Shown piece by piece: positions 1 through 8,170 of a DNA stretch of 64,000 nucleotides. This stretch comes from an uncultured Myxococcales bacterium (lineage in GTDB: Bacteria > Myxococcota_A > UBA9042 > CAIXZC01): assembly GCA_903895725.1 (NCBI GenBank), contig CAITUV010000043.1, positions 447,298 through 511,297 on the forward strand, read 5' to 3'. The notes beneath the pieces were generated by a model. It had not been told where the DNA came from, made no database searches, and saw nothing but the letters and a program-made list of their open reading frames with translations. Both the position numbers and the translations under genes were made by a program. Position 1 is the stretch's first letter, and each line of letters begins with the position of its first letter.

Positions 1-124
1 GCGGGCATTCAAAGCAATTCCATGTCAATATTCGCCGCCCGGGCCTTGGCTGTCAAGATGTCCATGCGCGGGACCGGCCTGCGGGGCGGGCCCTGCGGTA
101 TTGCGGCCGCCGCAATTCCCTGCG

Positions 125-154
125 TTGACGGGGTCTCGACTTCGATGCTAGACT
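125..154 (+). promoter_or_regulatory. candidate sigma70 promoter of the barrel/11-haem cytochrome pair
   Basis: TTGACG (125-130) and TAGACT (149-154) are separated by 18 bases and lie about 60 bases before the ATG at 217. The rest of bases 1-216 shows no other gene or clear signal. Consensus match only. Confidence 0.33.
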
Positions 155-216
155 GCCTCGAAATCGGCCGAAGTAGTTCTCTTCGGCTGCTGTCTCCGAG
201 GGTAGGGGTGCTGCCA

Positions 217-1650
217 ATGAGACATTCTGCTTGTGCATCGGTCACTGTCCTGGCGCTGTCGATTCTCCTGCCTTGTTCTGCCCTGGGGCAGACCTGGTGG
301 CTCGACGTGGGCGAGGACGGGCGGGCGCGGTTTGCTGCCGGCGGTGACCCGACGGGCCAGGACATCGATCTTCGGCTGACCATCGACGGCGGAATCGTTG
401 ACCCGTCGGACCGGTTTGCCGGACAGATCGCTGCGGGCCTGTGGGTCGATGCGGACGGTGACGAATCCGGCGAGTTTACTCCGGCCGTGTCCCTTCGCGA
501 CAGCTCCGTTGTGGACCCCGACGTTTACTCACTGTATGCCGAGTACCGTTCCGGGGGCGAGTTCGGCGGCGGCGGTATCCTGAAGCGGGCCAGGGTGGGG
601 CGACAGACCGCGACGTACGGCCTGCCCGCTACCTTCGACGGCGGCGAGTTGCGGGTATCCGCCTATGGGCCCTATCTCGAGGTCTTCGCATTCGGCGGCC
701 GCACCGTGCACTTCTTCGAGGTGACGGACAGCCTTTTCGAAGACTGGATCGCCTCCGGGGGCCTGGTGGTACGGCCCATGGAGAACCTCAAGCTGGTCGC
801 GGACTACCGCTTTGCCACCGAGGACGTGGACACGTCTGCCAAGGGCGGGAAGGCCTCCGCAGGCGCCGGGGACGACGGAGAAGAAGGAGAGGACGAGGAC
901 GGGGAGGTTGCTTACGGTCGTGCCTCGGTCACCGACCACACCTACGGGCTTTCGGCCTGGTACAATCCGGTCGAGTGGGCGTGGGTGAGGGCCTACGGCC
1001 GAGGGCTGGACTCCCAGATGTCGCACGCGGGCGGTGCCGGGATGCTCTACTTTGACTCGATCGGGCTGGGATTCGAGGCGAGCTTCGACTCACAGCTCGT
1101 CGAGCTCGGCGAGATGACGGAGTCGCTCAACCCGTTCTTTGCGATCCTCGGCAAGAGCCTCCCACACGCACGCTGGCGGGCAGACATCTTCGAAGAGCTG
1201 CCCACCGGAGTCGGGCAGTTCGGCCTCCACGTCGGCCTCGCAGGCCGGGCCCTTCTGGAGGGCGAGGAAGGGCCGTTCAACCGGGAGAGCTCCAGGGGTT
1301 ACGTCCTCCTCTCGGTCAGCGACCTGCTGGTCCCCGGTCCCTACCTCACGCTCGTCGGGGACGCCTACTTTGCCGGGTTGAATCCCGACCTCGGCGGTGA
1401 GGGATTCGTGACGGCCGGAGGGGCTGCCGGTTACAAGGGGAAGTCCCTCAAGGCCGAGGTGGGAACGGCCTACCAGCGATTCAAGTACGCCTACTACCGT
1501 GAGGCGGAAGAGATTTCGGACGTCCGGAGCTGGTATGCCGAGGTCGGCTATGACGTGTTGAGCTGGCTTCGCATCAAGGCGCGATACGAGTTGGAGCAGT
1601 TCGATTGGGACGTGCACACGGTGACGCTGAGTCTCGGGCAGAGCTTCTGA
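217..1650 (+). CDS. exported beta-barrel-like outer-membrane protein next to multihaem cytochromes
   Basis: The product has 477 residues. The ATG at 217 is chosen because it starts a clear signal peptide (MRHSACASVTVLALSILL...ALGQ) after a purine-rich stretch; an in-frame ATG at 22 would put an unlikely 65-residue extension in front. The mature part is rich in aromatic and glycine residues with alternating polarity, and it ends in a strand-like segment finishing with Phe (TLSLGQSF), the usual signal for outer-membrane barrel insertion. An acidic insert (GEEGEDEDGEVAYG) near residue 220-235 looks like a surface loop. The 11-haem cytochrome follows 80 bases downstream on the same strand. By analogy with porin-cytochrome conduits it may sheath a cytochrome across the outer membrane; that role is inferred. 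No named family is recognised with certainty. Confidence 0.7.
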   Translation: MRHSACASVTVLALSILLPCSALGQTWWLDVGEDGRARFAAGGDPTGQDIDLRLTIDGGIVDPSDRFAGQIAAGLWVDADGDESGEFTPAVSLRDSSVVDPDVYSLYAEYRSGGEFGGGGILKRARVGRQTATYGLPATFDGGELRVSAYGPYLEVFAFGGRTVHFFEVTDSLFEDWIASGGLVVRPMENLKLVADYRFATEDVDTSAKGGKASAGAGDDGEEGEDEDGEVAYGRASVTDHTYGLSAWYNPVEWAWVRAYGRGLDSQMSHAGGAGMLYFDSIGLGFEASFDSQLVELGEMTESLNPFFAILGKSLPHARWRADIFEELPTGVGQFGLHVGLAGRALLEGEEGPFNRESSRGYVLLSVSDLLVPGPYLTLVGDAYFAGLNPDLGGEGFVTAGGAAGYKGKSLKAEVGTAYQRFKYAYYREAEEISDVRSWYAEVGYDVLSWLRIKARYELEQFDWDVHTVTLSLGQSF

Positions 1651-1730
1651 GGCATGGCCCGACGGCAATGGTCTCGGCCCGGTCCGAGGCCCCGGCTTGC
1701 AGAGGATTGAACGACGATGGAGGGACCCAC

Positions 1731-2555
1731 ATGAAACTCCGGTTGCTGCTTGGTGGCTGTCTGGCATTGCTGGTGGTGAGCGCTGCCCTGGCTGCTCCAG
1801 AGCTGGCCGACAAGCTGCCGTTCTTCTCACATTCGGTTCATATCGGTGAGGGGGCCGAGTGCAAGGACTGCCACCTCAATGCCGATACCGCGGACAAACC
1901 GTCCATCGCCGCCGACTACTGCTCGGGCTGTCATGACGGGCCGATGCAGTACCGCCTCAAGTCCAGGCACGCAAAGGGGGCTGCCCTGTTCCCGCACGCA
2001 CGCCACGCGGCAGCGCTGGACTGCAAGGAATGTCATGCGGACACCGTTGCCGACGCCGATGTCGCGGGCAAGCCGGTCATGGCGTTCGACCGTTGTACGG
2101 CCTGCCACAAGGACAACGGCATCGAGATCGCCGGAAGCAACTGCGCCGCGTGCCATGGCAAGGACATGCGCCGCTCGGTTCCCGCAGACCATGACTCGGC
2201 CTGGAGCATCCAGCACGGTGCCGCAGCCCGCTGGCGCGTGTTCGACCGGCATGGCAAAGACTGCTCCACGTGCCACCGCAACGATGCCTGTGTTTCCTGT
2301 CATGCCAAGACCCAACCGCGCAGCCACACCTCGCTGTGGCGTCTGCGCACGCACGGCAACGCTGCGTCCTTCAACGAGGAGAGCTGCCACACCTGCCACC
2401 AGACCAGCGCCTGCATTCGCTGCCACAAGGAAACCGCGCCGCTGTCCCACAAGGCCGGCTGGAAGAGCCTCCATGGGACCGCTGCCGGCGGTGACTCAGC
2501 GCAGCACTGTGCGGTATGCCACGGCCCGAAGGATTGCAGCACCTGCCACAAGTAA
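1731..2555 (+). CDS. 11-haem periplasmic c-type cytochrome
   Basis: The product has 274 residues. The ATG at 1731 is preceded by GATGGAGG and starts a standard signal peptide (MKLRLLLGGCLALL...ALAA). Eleven CXXCH motifs are visible: CKDCH, CSGCH, CKECH, CTACH, CAACH, CSTCH, CVSCH, CHTCH, CIRCH, CAVCH and a final CSTCH at the C-terminus. Additional His residues placed before many motifs (HSVH, HARH) could be distal ligands. Roughly one haem per 25 residues suggests a haem wire rather than an enzyme. It is a natural partner for the upstream barrel protein and for the 14-haem protein encoded convergently 26 bases away. Attachment would need the system II maturation genes at 4188-6091. Confidence 0.9.
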   Translation: MKLRLLLGGCLALLVVSAALAAPELADKLPFFSHSVHIGEGAECKDCHLNADTADKPSIAADYCSGCHDGPMQYRLKSRHAKGAALFPHARHAAALDCKECHADTVADADVAGKPVMAFDRCTACHKDNGIEIAGSNCAACHGKDMRRSVPADHDSAWSIQHGAAARWRVFDRHGKDCSTCHRNDACVSCHAKTQPRSHTSLWRLRTHGNAASFNEESCHTCHQTSACIRCHKETAPLSHKAGWKSLHGTAAGGDSAQHCAVCHGPKDCSTCHK

Positions 2556-2581
2556 GACCCTGAGCAATCGGAAGGCTGGAA

Positions 2582-4099
2582 CTACTCGGTGGGGCAGGCC
2601 CCCTTGCCTTCCATGTTGACTTCACCGTTGATGTGGAAGGCCGCACCTTCCGGACTGATCTGCTGGTCGGACGTGGCCACGCACCCGTGGCACATGGCGC
2701 AGTTGTCCATGTTCGGGTGATCGTCGGTCGGAGGAAGACCGTGGCAGGTGCCGCAGGCCGCCTGCGATCCGTCGACCTTGGTCCACTGCGGCGAAGTGAC
2801 GGAGCCACCACTGAGCGATGCCCCATGGCAGTAGACGGAGGAGCAGGACTTGCCGTTGTAGGTGCCCGCTGTCGGCTGCCCATCCTCCTCATCGGCCTCG
2901 CCGAACGGAGCGATGACTACTTCGGCCTTGCCGCTCATGTGCCCCTCCGACAGGGCCTCGGACGGGACCTGGTGGCAGGCCGAGCATTGGATGGGGGCAC
3001 GCCAGTCGGACGCGGCCAGATGAGACGTGTGGGCGCCGACTGCGGGAACCGTGGTATCGGTCTTGCCGAGGACGGACTCAGGAGGAGCCCCGGTTTCGTT
3101 GTCCGTCCCGCCGTGGCAGAAAGTGCAGCTCTTTCGGAAGCCGGGATGGCACTTCTCGCAGGAAGTCCCCGCCTTGCCGCCGTCGAGGGCGGTGCCGTGG
3201 CACGGTGCACAAGCCTGACTGCCGGACTCGAGGAAATCCTGGCCATGACTGGTCGGCGCCGCGTATCCATCCGGGTGAGGACCGTTTCCGGAGGCCTCCA
3301 CGCTGCCGTTGAGATGCAGGCCGGACGCGATGTCGATGGTACCCTCGTCGGTGACGGTACCGGGATGACACAAGGCACAGGCGGTCGACTGGGGATGCGG
3401 CTCGGGGGGCGGAGCTCCATGGCAGGCGTCGCATCCGGTGGGGCTGGGATGCTTGCTGCCAGCAAACGAGACGGAGCCCGTAGCATCCACGTAGGCAGGG
3501 TGGCACTTGGAGCAATCCTTGTCACGTGGGTGGGCCTTGGGCGGGTTCCCTCCGACCTCGGGGGGATTGCCGTGGCAGGCATCGCATCCGGTTCTCCAGG
3601 CGGGGGCGGTCAGTCGTCCGCCGGCCAGGGTACCGCCGTGGCAATAGATGCTCGAGCACTTCCCGGTCTCCGGGTCATAAGAGGGCTGGGCTCCGTTGGC
3701 AGTGGCCAGTGCTCCGAACGTGAGGTCAGCGGGTGACTCGTCGACGTGTCCAGGCGCGTCCACCGTTGGGGGCACAATGTGGCACTCACTGCACGAGATG
3801 GCGCTCCGAACCTTCCCTCCGGCCAGATGGGCCTGGTGGACTCCGACTGCCGGGTCCGAGGTGGAGGTCTCCCCGGACAGGGACGCCGGGGGGGCGGCGT
3901 TGCCTTCCGTGCCGTGACAGGTCGCACATTCAGCACCCTCCGAAGGCAGGCCGGTTCCGAGAGCGGTACCGTCGCATGCCCCCTGGCCTGTCGCAACGGC
4001 CAGGGCACAAACGGCCAGAAGGAGGTTGACAGCCCCGGACCGGCGAGCTGACATCCGGGACGCACGGGACAAGCGACGGAGCGTAGCGTCAAGAATCAT
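2582..4099 (-). CDS. 14-haem cytochrome of the CX4CH/CXXCH (Geobacter-type) family
   Basis: The product has 505 residues. The start at 4099 has GGAGAGGG upstream; a longer frame from 4174 is unlikely because it would run over the promoter. A hydrophobic export segment (AVNLLLAVCALAVATG) ends near a Cys that could be a non-canonical lipobox. Twelve CXXCH motifs and two CX4CH motifs (CSSIYCH, CSSVYCH) are present. The CX4CH motif followed by a W...C-X2-CH segment is the signature of the Geobacter sulfurreducens paralogous family known as GSu_C4xC__C2xCH. Two tandem copies of that module are seen. A CHPGF..CTFCHGGTDNETGAPPE segment is shared with the 8-haem heads at 6231 and 61006. It probably acts as an extracytoplasmic electron carrier. 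It ends convergently with the 11-haem gene. Confidence 0.88.
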   Translation of the reverse strand: MILDATLRRLSRASRMSARRSGAVNLLLAVCALAVATGQGACDGTALGTGLPSEGAECATCHGTEGNAAPPASLSGETSTSDPAVGVHQAHLAGGKVRSAISCSECHIVPPTVDAPGHVDESPADLTFGALATANGAQPSYDPETGKCSSIYCHGGTLAGGRLTAPAWRTGCDACHGNPPEVGGNPPKAHPRDKDCSKCHPAYVDATGSVSFAGSKHPSPTGCDACHGAPPPEPHPQSTACALCHPGTVTDEGTIDIASGLHLNGSVEASGNGPHPDGYAAPTSHGQDFLESGSQACAPCHGTALDGGKAGTSCEKCHPGFRKSCTFCHGGTDNETGAPPESVLGKTDTTVPAVGAHTSHLAASDWRAPIQCSACHQVPSEALSEGHMSGKAEVVIAPFGEADEEDGQPTAGTYNGKSCSSVYCHGASLSGGSVTSPQWTKVDGSQAACGTCHGLPPTDDHPNMDNCAMCHGCVATSDQQISPEGAAFHINGEVNMEGKGACPTE

Positions 4100-4137
4100 C
4101 GGTTTCCCTCTCCAGGTTCCAAAGCAATACAGTCGTG

Positions 4138-4165
4138 ATTCTAGCGGACGCGCCCGGATTGTAAA
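4138..4165 (-). promoter_or_regulatory. promoter of the 14-haem cytochrome gene
   Basis: On the minus strand TTTACA (4160-4165) and TAGAAT (4138-4143) are spaced by 16 bases, each one mismatch from consensus, about 40 bases before the ATG at 4099. It indicates that this cytochrome is transcribed separately from ccsA. Confidence 0.58.
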
Positions 4166-4187
4166 GCCCTGCAAGCGCTAAAGCGCT

Positions 4188-5018
4188 CTACTGCATGGAG
4201 TACGAGTGCAGGGCCTGCTGTGCGGAGGGGAGGTAGTTGACGCCAAGGTACGTGAACATGACGGCGAGGAAGCCGATGATCGACAGCCACGCCAGCCCCC
4301 TGGGGCCGAGCCTGCGGGTCAACCGGAAATGCAGGTAGGCCGTGTAGACGAGCCAGGTGATGAGCGCCCAGTTCTCCTTGGGATCCCAGGACCACCAGTC
4401 GCCCCAGGCGAACTTTGCCCACAGCGCGCCCAGGATCAGGCCGGCCGACAGCATGGCATAGCCGAAGAGCACGATTCGATAGGTGAAATGGTCGAGGTCG
4501 AGCCTCAGCGTGCCGAAGAGCTGGGCGGAAGGGAGATCCCGCTCCTGGGGGAAGACGAAGTAGAGAATGGAGGCCACGAACGACACGAAGAGAGCCGAGT
4601 AGCCCAGGAAGTAGACGACCACGTGCGGAATGAACCAGGCACTCTGCAGTGCAGGCGGCAGCTGGACCGCCTCAGCATCCTGCTTCATGTAGCCGTAGGC
4701 GAGCGTAGCCAGTACGAACAGGGCGGTCAGCAATCCCATCACCGCGGAGCGGAAGCCGGTGAACAGGAAGACGAGCGCTGTGGTCGCCGAGAAGAAGATG
4801 AGCGACTGGTAGAGGGTCTTGAAGGGAGGCTGCCCGGTCTCGGTCCAGGCTTCCACCATCATGTAGAGGGCAGCCAGCAGGCCCACGGCGATTGCGGCAA
4901 TCCCGGCGTAGCGCAGCGTGGAAGCCGGAAGCTCCTTGCGGCGGAACGCGAGAATGACCGCGAGCCCGAACAGGTGGGCCGCCACACCGTAGGAGCCGAA
5001 CAGGACGTCGTACATCAT
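4188..5018 (-). CDS. ccsA: cytochrome c biogenesis protein CcsA (haem handling membrane subunit)
   Basis: The 276-residue product is an integral membrane protein with about eight hydrophobic segments. The tryptophan-rich haem-binding signature of the CcmC/CcsA family is intact near residue 208-220 (WGDWWSWDPKENW), followed by a further helix with conserved His (TAYLHFRL). In system II maturation CcsA works with ResB/CcsB to carry haem across the cytoplasmic membrane and ligate it to CXXCH apocytochromes. It overlaps resB by 4 bases (5015-5018), so the two are translationally coupled. Its presence beside a multihaem locus fits the heavy maturation load; whether it also handles CX4CH motifs cannot be read from sequence. 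Confidence 0.93.
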   Translation of the reverse strand: MMYDVLFGSYGVAAHLFGLAVILAFRRKELPASTLRYAGIAAIAVGLLAALYMMVEAWTETGQPPFKTLYQSLIFFSATTALVFLFTGFRSAVMGLLTALFVLATLAYGYMKQDAEAVQLPPALQSAWFIPHVVVYFLGYSALFVSFVASILYFVFPQERDLPSAQLFGTLRLDLDHFTYRIVLFGYAMLSAGLILGALWAKFAWGDWWSWDPKENWALITWLVYTAYLHFRLTRRLGPRGLAWLSIIGFLAVMFTYLGVNYLPSAQQALHSYSMQ

Positions 5019-6091
5019 GGCAGCACCCCCTCCCGGTTCCGCTTGCGGAAGCGGATCTTGGCCAGCGTCCCGAGCACGAGCATGACGAGCCCTGCGATGG
5101 ACACGTAGAGGCCGGGGTCATTGACCAGCAGGATTCCCGAGTAGCTCAGGTCCCGGGGATCCCAGTTGGACTGATAGAGCCACCACCCGCCATGAATGAG
5201 CGGGTCGTTCACGACCACGCTGCGGGTGTTCAGCTCCTGGCCGTTCTCGTCGAGGATCGTCAGGGTGCTCTGGTAGCTCTTGGGCTCGCCGTTCTTCTCG
5301 TCGAGCACGAGCGCCAGCTTGCCGTTGATGACGGGACGTCCCATGAGAACCAGGCCGGCCTTTCCGTCGACGAGGATTCGGGCCATCTTCACCTGGATCG
5401 GGGGATGACCCGGCGTCGGGACGTACGGATGATCCTGGAGCGCAACGAACTCGATGGTGACGCCATCGACGGTGGTCGTTGCCCCCTCCTTGGCGGGAAG
5501 CTCCGCTGCCGGGCCTTCCTCCTGGTGCCGGAAAACGTAGAGCTTGAGGTCCGATTCGTAGAACTCCACCTTGAAGCGGTCGAGCCGGATCGAGAACGGC
5601 AGCCGCAGGACTTCGGAAGAAAGCTCGCCGTCCTTGAGCAGCTGCAGCTGGTTGGTGGCTTCCCCCTCCCGCAGGTGGACCATACCGGTCTGTTTGAGCT
5701 GCTCCTTCATCGCACCGCCCACGAGAATCACAATGATGGAGAGGTGAATGAGGACATAAGGAATGCCCTTGCCCGAGCTGTAACGGAAGAGGAGGCACAA
5801 CAGGGAGCTGAGCCCCATGAGCGCCATGAGGCCTTTGAACCAGAGCGAGTCGAACACGCCGAGAGCGTAGTCGAGGGTTCCCACCGCTGTGGCCAAGGTA
5901 AGGATGATCAACACCGCAGTGGCGAACTCGAAGGTGGTCAGCAGCTTCCGGGTGGGCCCGGGAGCGGCCAGGACCGCAGCGACAATGGCCAGCAGCCAGG
6001 GGGCGCCCACGGTTTGAGCCACGACTCCGACGATGGCCGTGCCCACTGCCACGCCCAGGCTCATCAGGTAGTTCTTTCGGGTTTCAGTCAT
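5015..6091 (-). CDS. resB: cytochrome c biogenesis protein ResB/CcsB
   Basis: The 358-residue product has paired hydrophobic helices in the first 110 residues, a long extracytoplasmic domain (about residues 120-325) and one C-terminal membrane helix (YVSIAGLVMLVLGTLAKI) followed by basic residues. This is the ResB architecture, though shorter than many ResB proteins. The segment LIHGGWWLYQSNWDP before the last helix resembles the conserved ResB region (G..LYQ..). It partners CcsA in system II cytochrome c assembly, probably keeping apocytochrome thiols and haem in a reactive state. The start is ATG 6091 after GCAGGTGACGT. A good promoter lies just upstream, so resB-ccsA form their own operon. 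Confidence 0.9.
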   Translation of the reverse strand: MTETRKNYLMSLGVAVGTAIVGVVAQTVGAPWLLAIVAAVLAAPGPTRKLLTTFEFATAVLIILTLATAVGTLDYALGVFDSLWFKGLMALMGLSSLLCLLFRYSSGKGIPYVLIHLSIIVILVGGAMKEQLKQTGMVHLREGEATNQLQLLKDGELSSEVLRLPFSIRLDRFKVEFYESDLKLYVFRHQEEGPAAELPAKEGATTTVDGVTIEFVALQDHPYVPTPGHPPIQVKMARILVDGKAGLVLMGRPVINGKLALVLDEKNGEPKSYQSTLTILDENGQELNTRSVVVNDPLIHGGWWLYQSNWDPRDLSYSGILLVNDPGLYVSIAGLVMLVLGTLAKIRFRKRNREGVLP

Positions 6092-6117
6092 ACGTCACCT
6101 GCAATCAAGGCGCGCAA

Positions 6118-6146
6118 GTCTTAGGGACTACTGCGCCGGTTGTCAA
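6118..6146 (-). promoter_or_regulatory. promoter of resB-ccsA
   Basis: A perfect TTGACA (6141-6146, minus strand) is followed after 17 bases by TAAGAC (6118-6123), with the predicted start of transcription about 20 bases before the resB ATG. The -10 element is weak, suggesting modest or activator-assisted expression. Confidence 0.5.
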
Positions 6147-6230
6147 GAGTATCGTCCCTCCGGGCAAGGTCAGGTGGACCGAGGAATCTGGAGGAAGCGT
6201 CCGCCTCGTCGAGCAGGGGGCCCAGGCGGA

Positions 6231-7946
6231 TCACCAGGAAGCGTCCTCGTGACAGCTGTTGCTCGAGCAGGTCTTGGTCTGGGGAGCAAAGTCGTAGTCC
6301 CCCTTGACGTCCTTGACGCAATTGAGATGCTTGTCCGGGTTGGAAATGGTTCCGTTGGCGGACACGGTATCGCCGTGGCAGTTGTCGCACGTCATTCCGA
6401 ATCCGAGGTGAGTCTTGTGCTTGCCGCCAAGCCCCGCGGTCGAGTGGCACGAGTCGCACGTCATGGGGCCCCCCGTCCAGGAAGCAGTGCCCCCGCTGGC
6501 GGCGGATTTGCCGTTCCCGTGGCAGTAGACCGACGAGCAGGTGCCCGCCGCGTAGCTGGCCGCAAGCCCGCAAGCCACGATGGTGGTTTCGGCCTTCCCG
6601 TCCCCGTCCACGTGCCCCTCGGACAGGGCGTCGGTGGCCGGGGAGTGGCACGACGCACACCCGTACGCCCCCTTCAGGGAGGTGGCGGTGACGTGCTTGG
6701 TGTGGGCCCCGACGGAGAGGGAGCTGGGGGAAGTCTCGCCGCCAACCCCCTCGGGCGGGGCACCGGTCTGGTTGTCCTTGCCGCCATGGCAGAAGGTGCA
6801 GTTCGACTTCCAACCGGGATGGCAGGTTTCGCAGGAACCGGCTCCACCGTCGAGCGTGGGGGTATGGCAGGCCTGGCAAGCCGCAGGGCCTTTCTGGAAC
6901 ACGGTTCCATGAGACAGCGGGTCGCCCTTCACGAGCCATTGCGGGGCACAGTCCGCGTGGCACGTCACCACGGTTTCGTCTCCATTGCACTTGGTGTCGC
7001 CGCACACCGGGGCACACTGCCCGCAATCGAGCGAGCAGGTCTCACAGGTCTCGCCTCCGTCGCAAAGCCCGTCGCCGCAACCCGGAGGGCAGTCACCGCA
7101 GTCATCGACGCACGACTTGCAGGTTTCGTCCCCGTTGCATTCGCCGTCACCGCAGACGATGGGGCAGGCCCCACAGTCGGCCTGGCACGACTTGCAAGTC
7201 TCGTCTCCCGTGCACTCACTGTCACCGCAGACGACCGGGCAGTCACCGCAGTCATCGACGCATGACTTGCAGGTTTCGTCCCCGTTGCATTCGCCGTCAC
7301 CGCAGATAATCGGGCACTGACCACAATCCTGCGGGCAGCTCTTGCAGCTCTCGTCCTCCTGGTCGCATTCGCCGTCACCGCAGCGGAGCGGGCATTGACC
7401 GCAGTCATCCTGGCAGGATTCGCAATCCTCTTCCCCGCCGCACTGCCCATCGCCGCAGACCACGGGGCACTCGCCGCAGTCCTTGGGGCACTTCTTGCAC
7501 GACTCCGAATCGCTGCACGTTCCGTCGCCGCAGACGACCGGCGGACAGTCCGGGATCGGGACGGTCTGGCATCCGGAGGCCGGGTCACAGGAATCCGCAG
7601 TGCAGTCGTCACCGTCGTCGCAGGGCTTGGGGCCGGAGGAAACGCACAGCCCGTTCATGCACGTCCCCGGGAGCTGGCAAAGGTCATCGGGCGTGCACGG
7701 GTTGGAATCCGCCGATTCCACGGTGCAGAGGCAGGCAATGCAACGGGCTGCCCCGGCACACTCACCGCCGATGGGCGCCAGGCAGTCTTCGTCCACGGAA
7801 CACTGGCAACCGAGGTCCTCGGCGGCCGAATCTTCCTGCGATACGACGTCCGTGTCCACGGTCGACCCCGAGCACCCCGCTCCCGCGGCCATCAGCCAAC
7901 TCACCAGACAAGCCATGCCGAAGGCAATACCAGCTCCACGTACCAT
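6231..7946 (-). CDS. stalked 8-haem lipoprotein: Cys-rich repeat stalk plus multihaem head
   Basis: The 571-residue product starts at ATG 7946 after GGGAGG (a TTG further upstream is less likely). Layout: lipoprotein-like signal with Cys about residue 25; a Cys-rich N-terminal module (GCQCSVDEDCLAP..., residues about 45-138) ending in a C-T-x-D-S-C element; seven tandem 25-26-residue repeats of form CGDGxCNxxETC..C..DCGxCP (residues 139-314); a terminal altered repeat; then a head with six CXXCH and two CX4CH motifs (CSSVYCH, CSSNSCH), eight haems in all. The whole protein is paralogous to the one at 61006-63588, and its N-terminus to the partial gene at 63599. The repeats should be disulfide-bonded and hold the haem head away from the membrane; this is inferred. 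It is transcribed divergently from the Hmc-like operon. Confidence 0.87.
   Translation of the reverse strand: MVRGAGIAFGMACLVSWLMAAGAGCSGSTVDTDVVSQEDSAAEDLGCQCSVDEDCLAPIGGECAGAARCIACLCTVESADSNPCTPDDLCQLPGTCMNGLCVSSGPKPCDDGDDCTADSCDPASGCQTVPIPDCPPVVCGDGTCSDSESCKKCPKDCGECPVVCGDGQCGGEEDCESCQDDCGQCPLRCGDGECDQEDESCKSCPQDCGQCPIICGDGECNGDETCKSCVDDCGDCPVVCGDSECTGDETCKSCQADCGACPIVCGDGECNGDETCKSCVDDCGDCPPGCGDGLCDGGETCETCSLDCGQCAPVCGDTKCNGDETVVTCHADCAPQWLVKGDPLSHGTVFQKGPAACQACHTPTLDGGAGSCETCHPGWKSNCTFCHGGKDNQTGAPPEGVGGETSPSSLSVGAHTKHVTATSLKGAYGCASCHSPATDALSEGHVDGDGKAETTIVACGLAASYAAGTCSSVYCHGNGKSAASGGTASWTGGPMTCDSCHSTAGLGGKHKTHLGFGMTCDNCHGDTVSANGTISNPDKHLNCVKDVKGDYDFAPQTKTCSSNSCHEDASW
7005..7532 (-). repeat. 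seven tandem 25-codon Cys-rich repeats within the stalk
   Basis: Units of 75 bases, one with an extra codon (total 528 bases), each coding CGDG/CGDS followed by Cys at fixed spacing. Units 4 and 6 encode almost the same peptide (CGDGECNGDETCKSC), suggesting recent internal duplication. An altered unit with ETVVTCHADCAPQW caps the array. Confidence 0.9.
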
Positions 7947-7988
7947 GACCGACCTCCCGTCCAATCGAAAACTGCCGCGACCGGCAGA

Positions 7989-8017
7989 ATGCTACCGGAA
8001 GGCCCAAAGCAAGGCAA
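7989..8017 (-). promoter_or_regulatory. candidate promoter of the stalked cytochrome gene
   Basis: Minus-strand TTGCCT (8012-8017) and TAGCAT (7989-7994) with 17-base spacing lie about 43 bases before the ATG at 7946. Each hexamer matches four of six consensus bases. Confidence 0.38.
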
Positions 8018-8100
8018 TCGGATTCATGGGCTCGCCTGCACGGCCGCTGGTCCGGAGGAACGCCGGAGGCTCGAACGCCCGAATGGCCCTCAGATTTTGC

Positions 8101-8128
8101 TGGACGCAGAAAGATTGTCGAGTATATC
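8101..8128 (+). promoter_or_regulatory. weak candidate promoter of the Hmc-like operon
   Basis: TGGACG (8101-8106) and TATATC (8123-8128), 16 bases apart, lie about 40 bases before the ATG at 8171. It is the only plausible pair in the 224-base divergent region on this strand; the match is weak. Confidence 0.28.
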
Positions 8129-8170
8129 TATCCAAGTTGTGCCGTTGGGGCGATGTGGAGGAGGAGCATC

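Noticed and set aside
4173..4186. Double AGCGCT element upstream of the 14-haem gene as operator or terminator
   Set aside because: AGCGCT is self-complementary and short; no further support in the sequence.
6200..6230. Hairpin TCCGCCT/AGGCGGA after the stalked cytochrome stop as a terminator
   Set aside because: The loop is 17 bases and no T-run follows on the minus strand.
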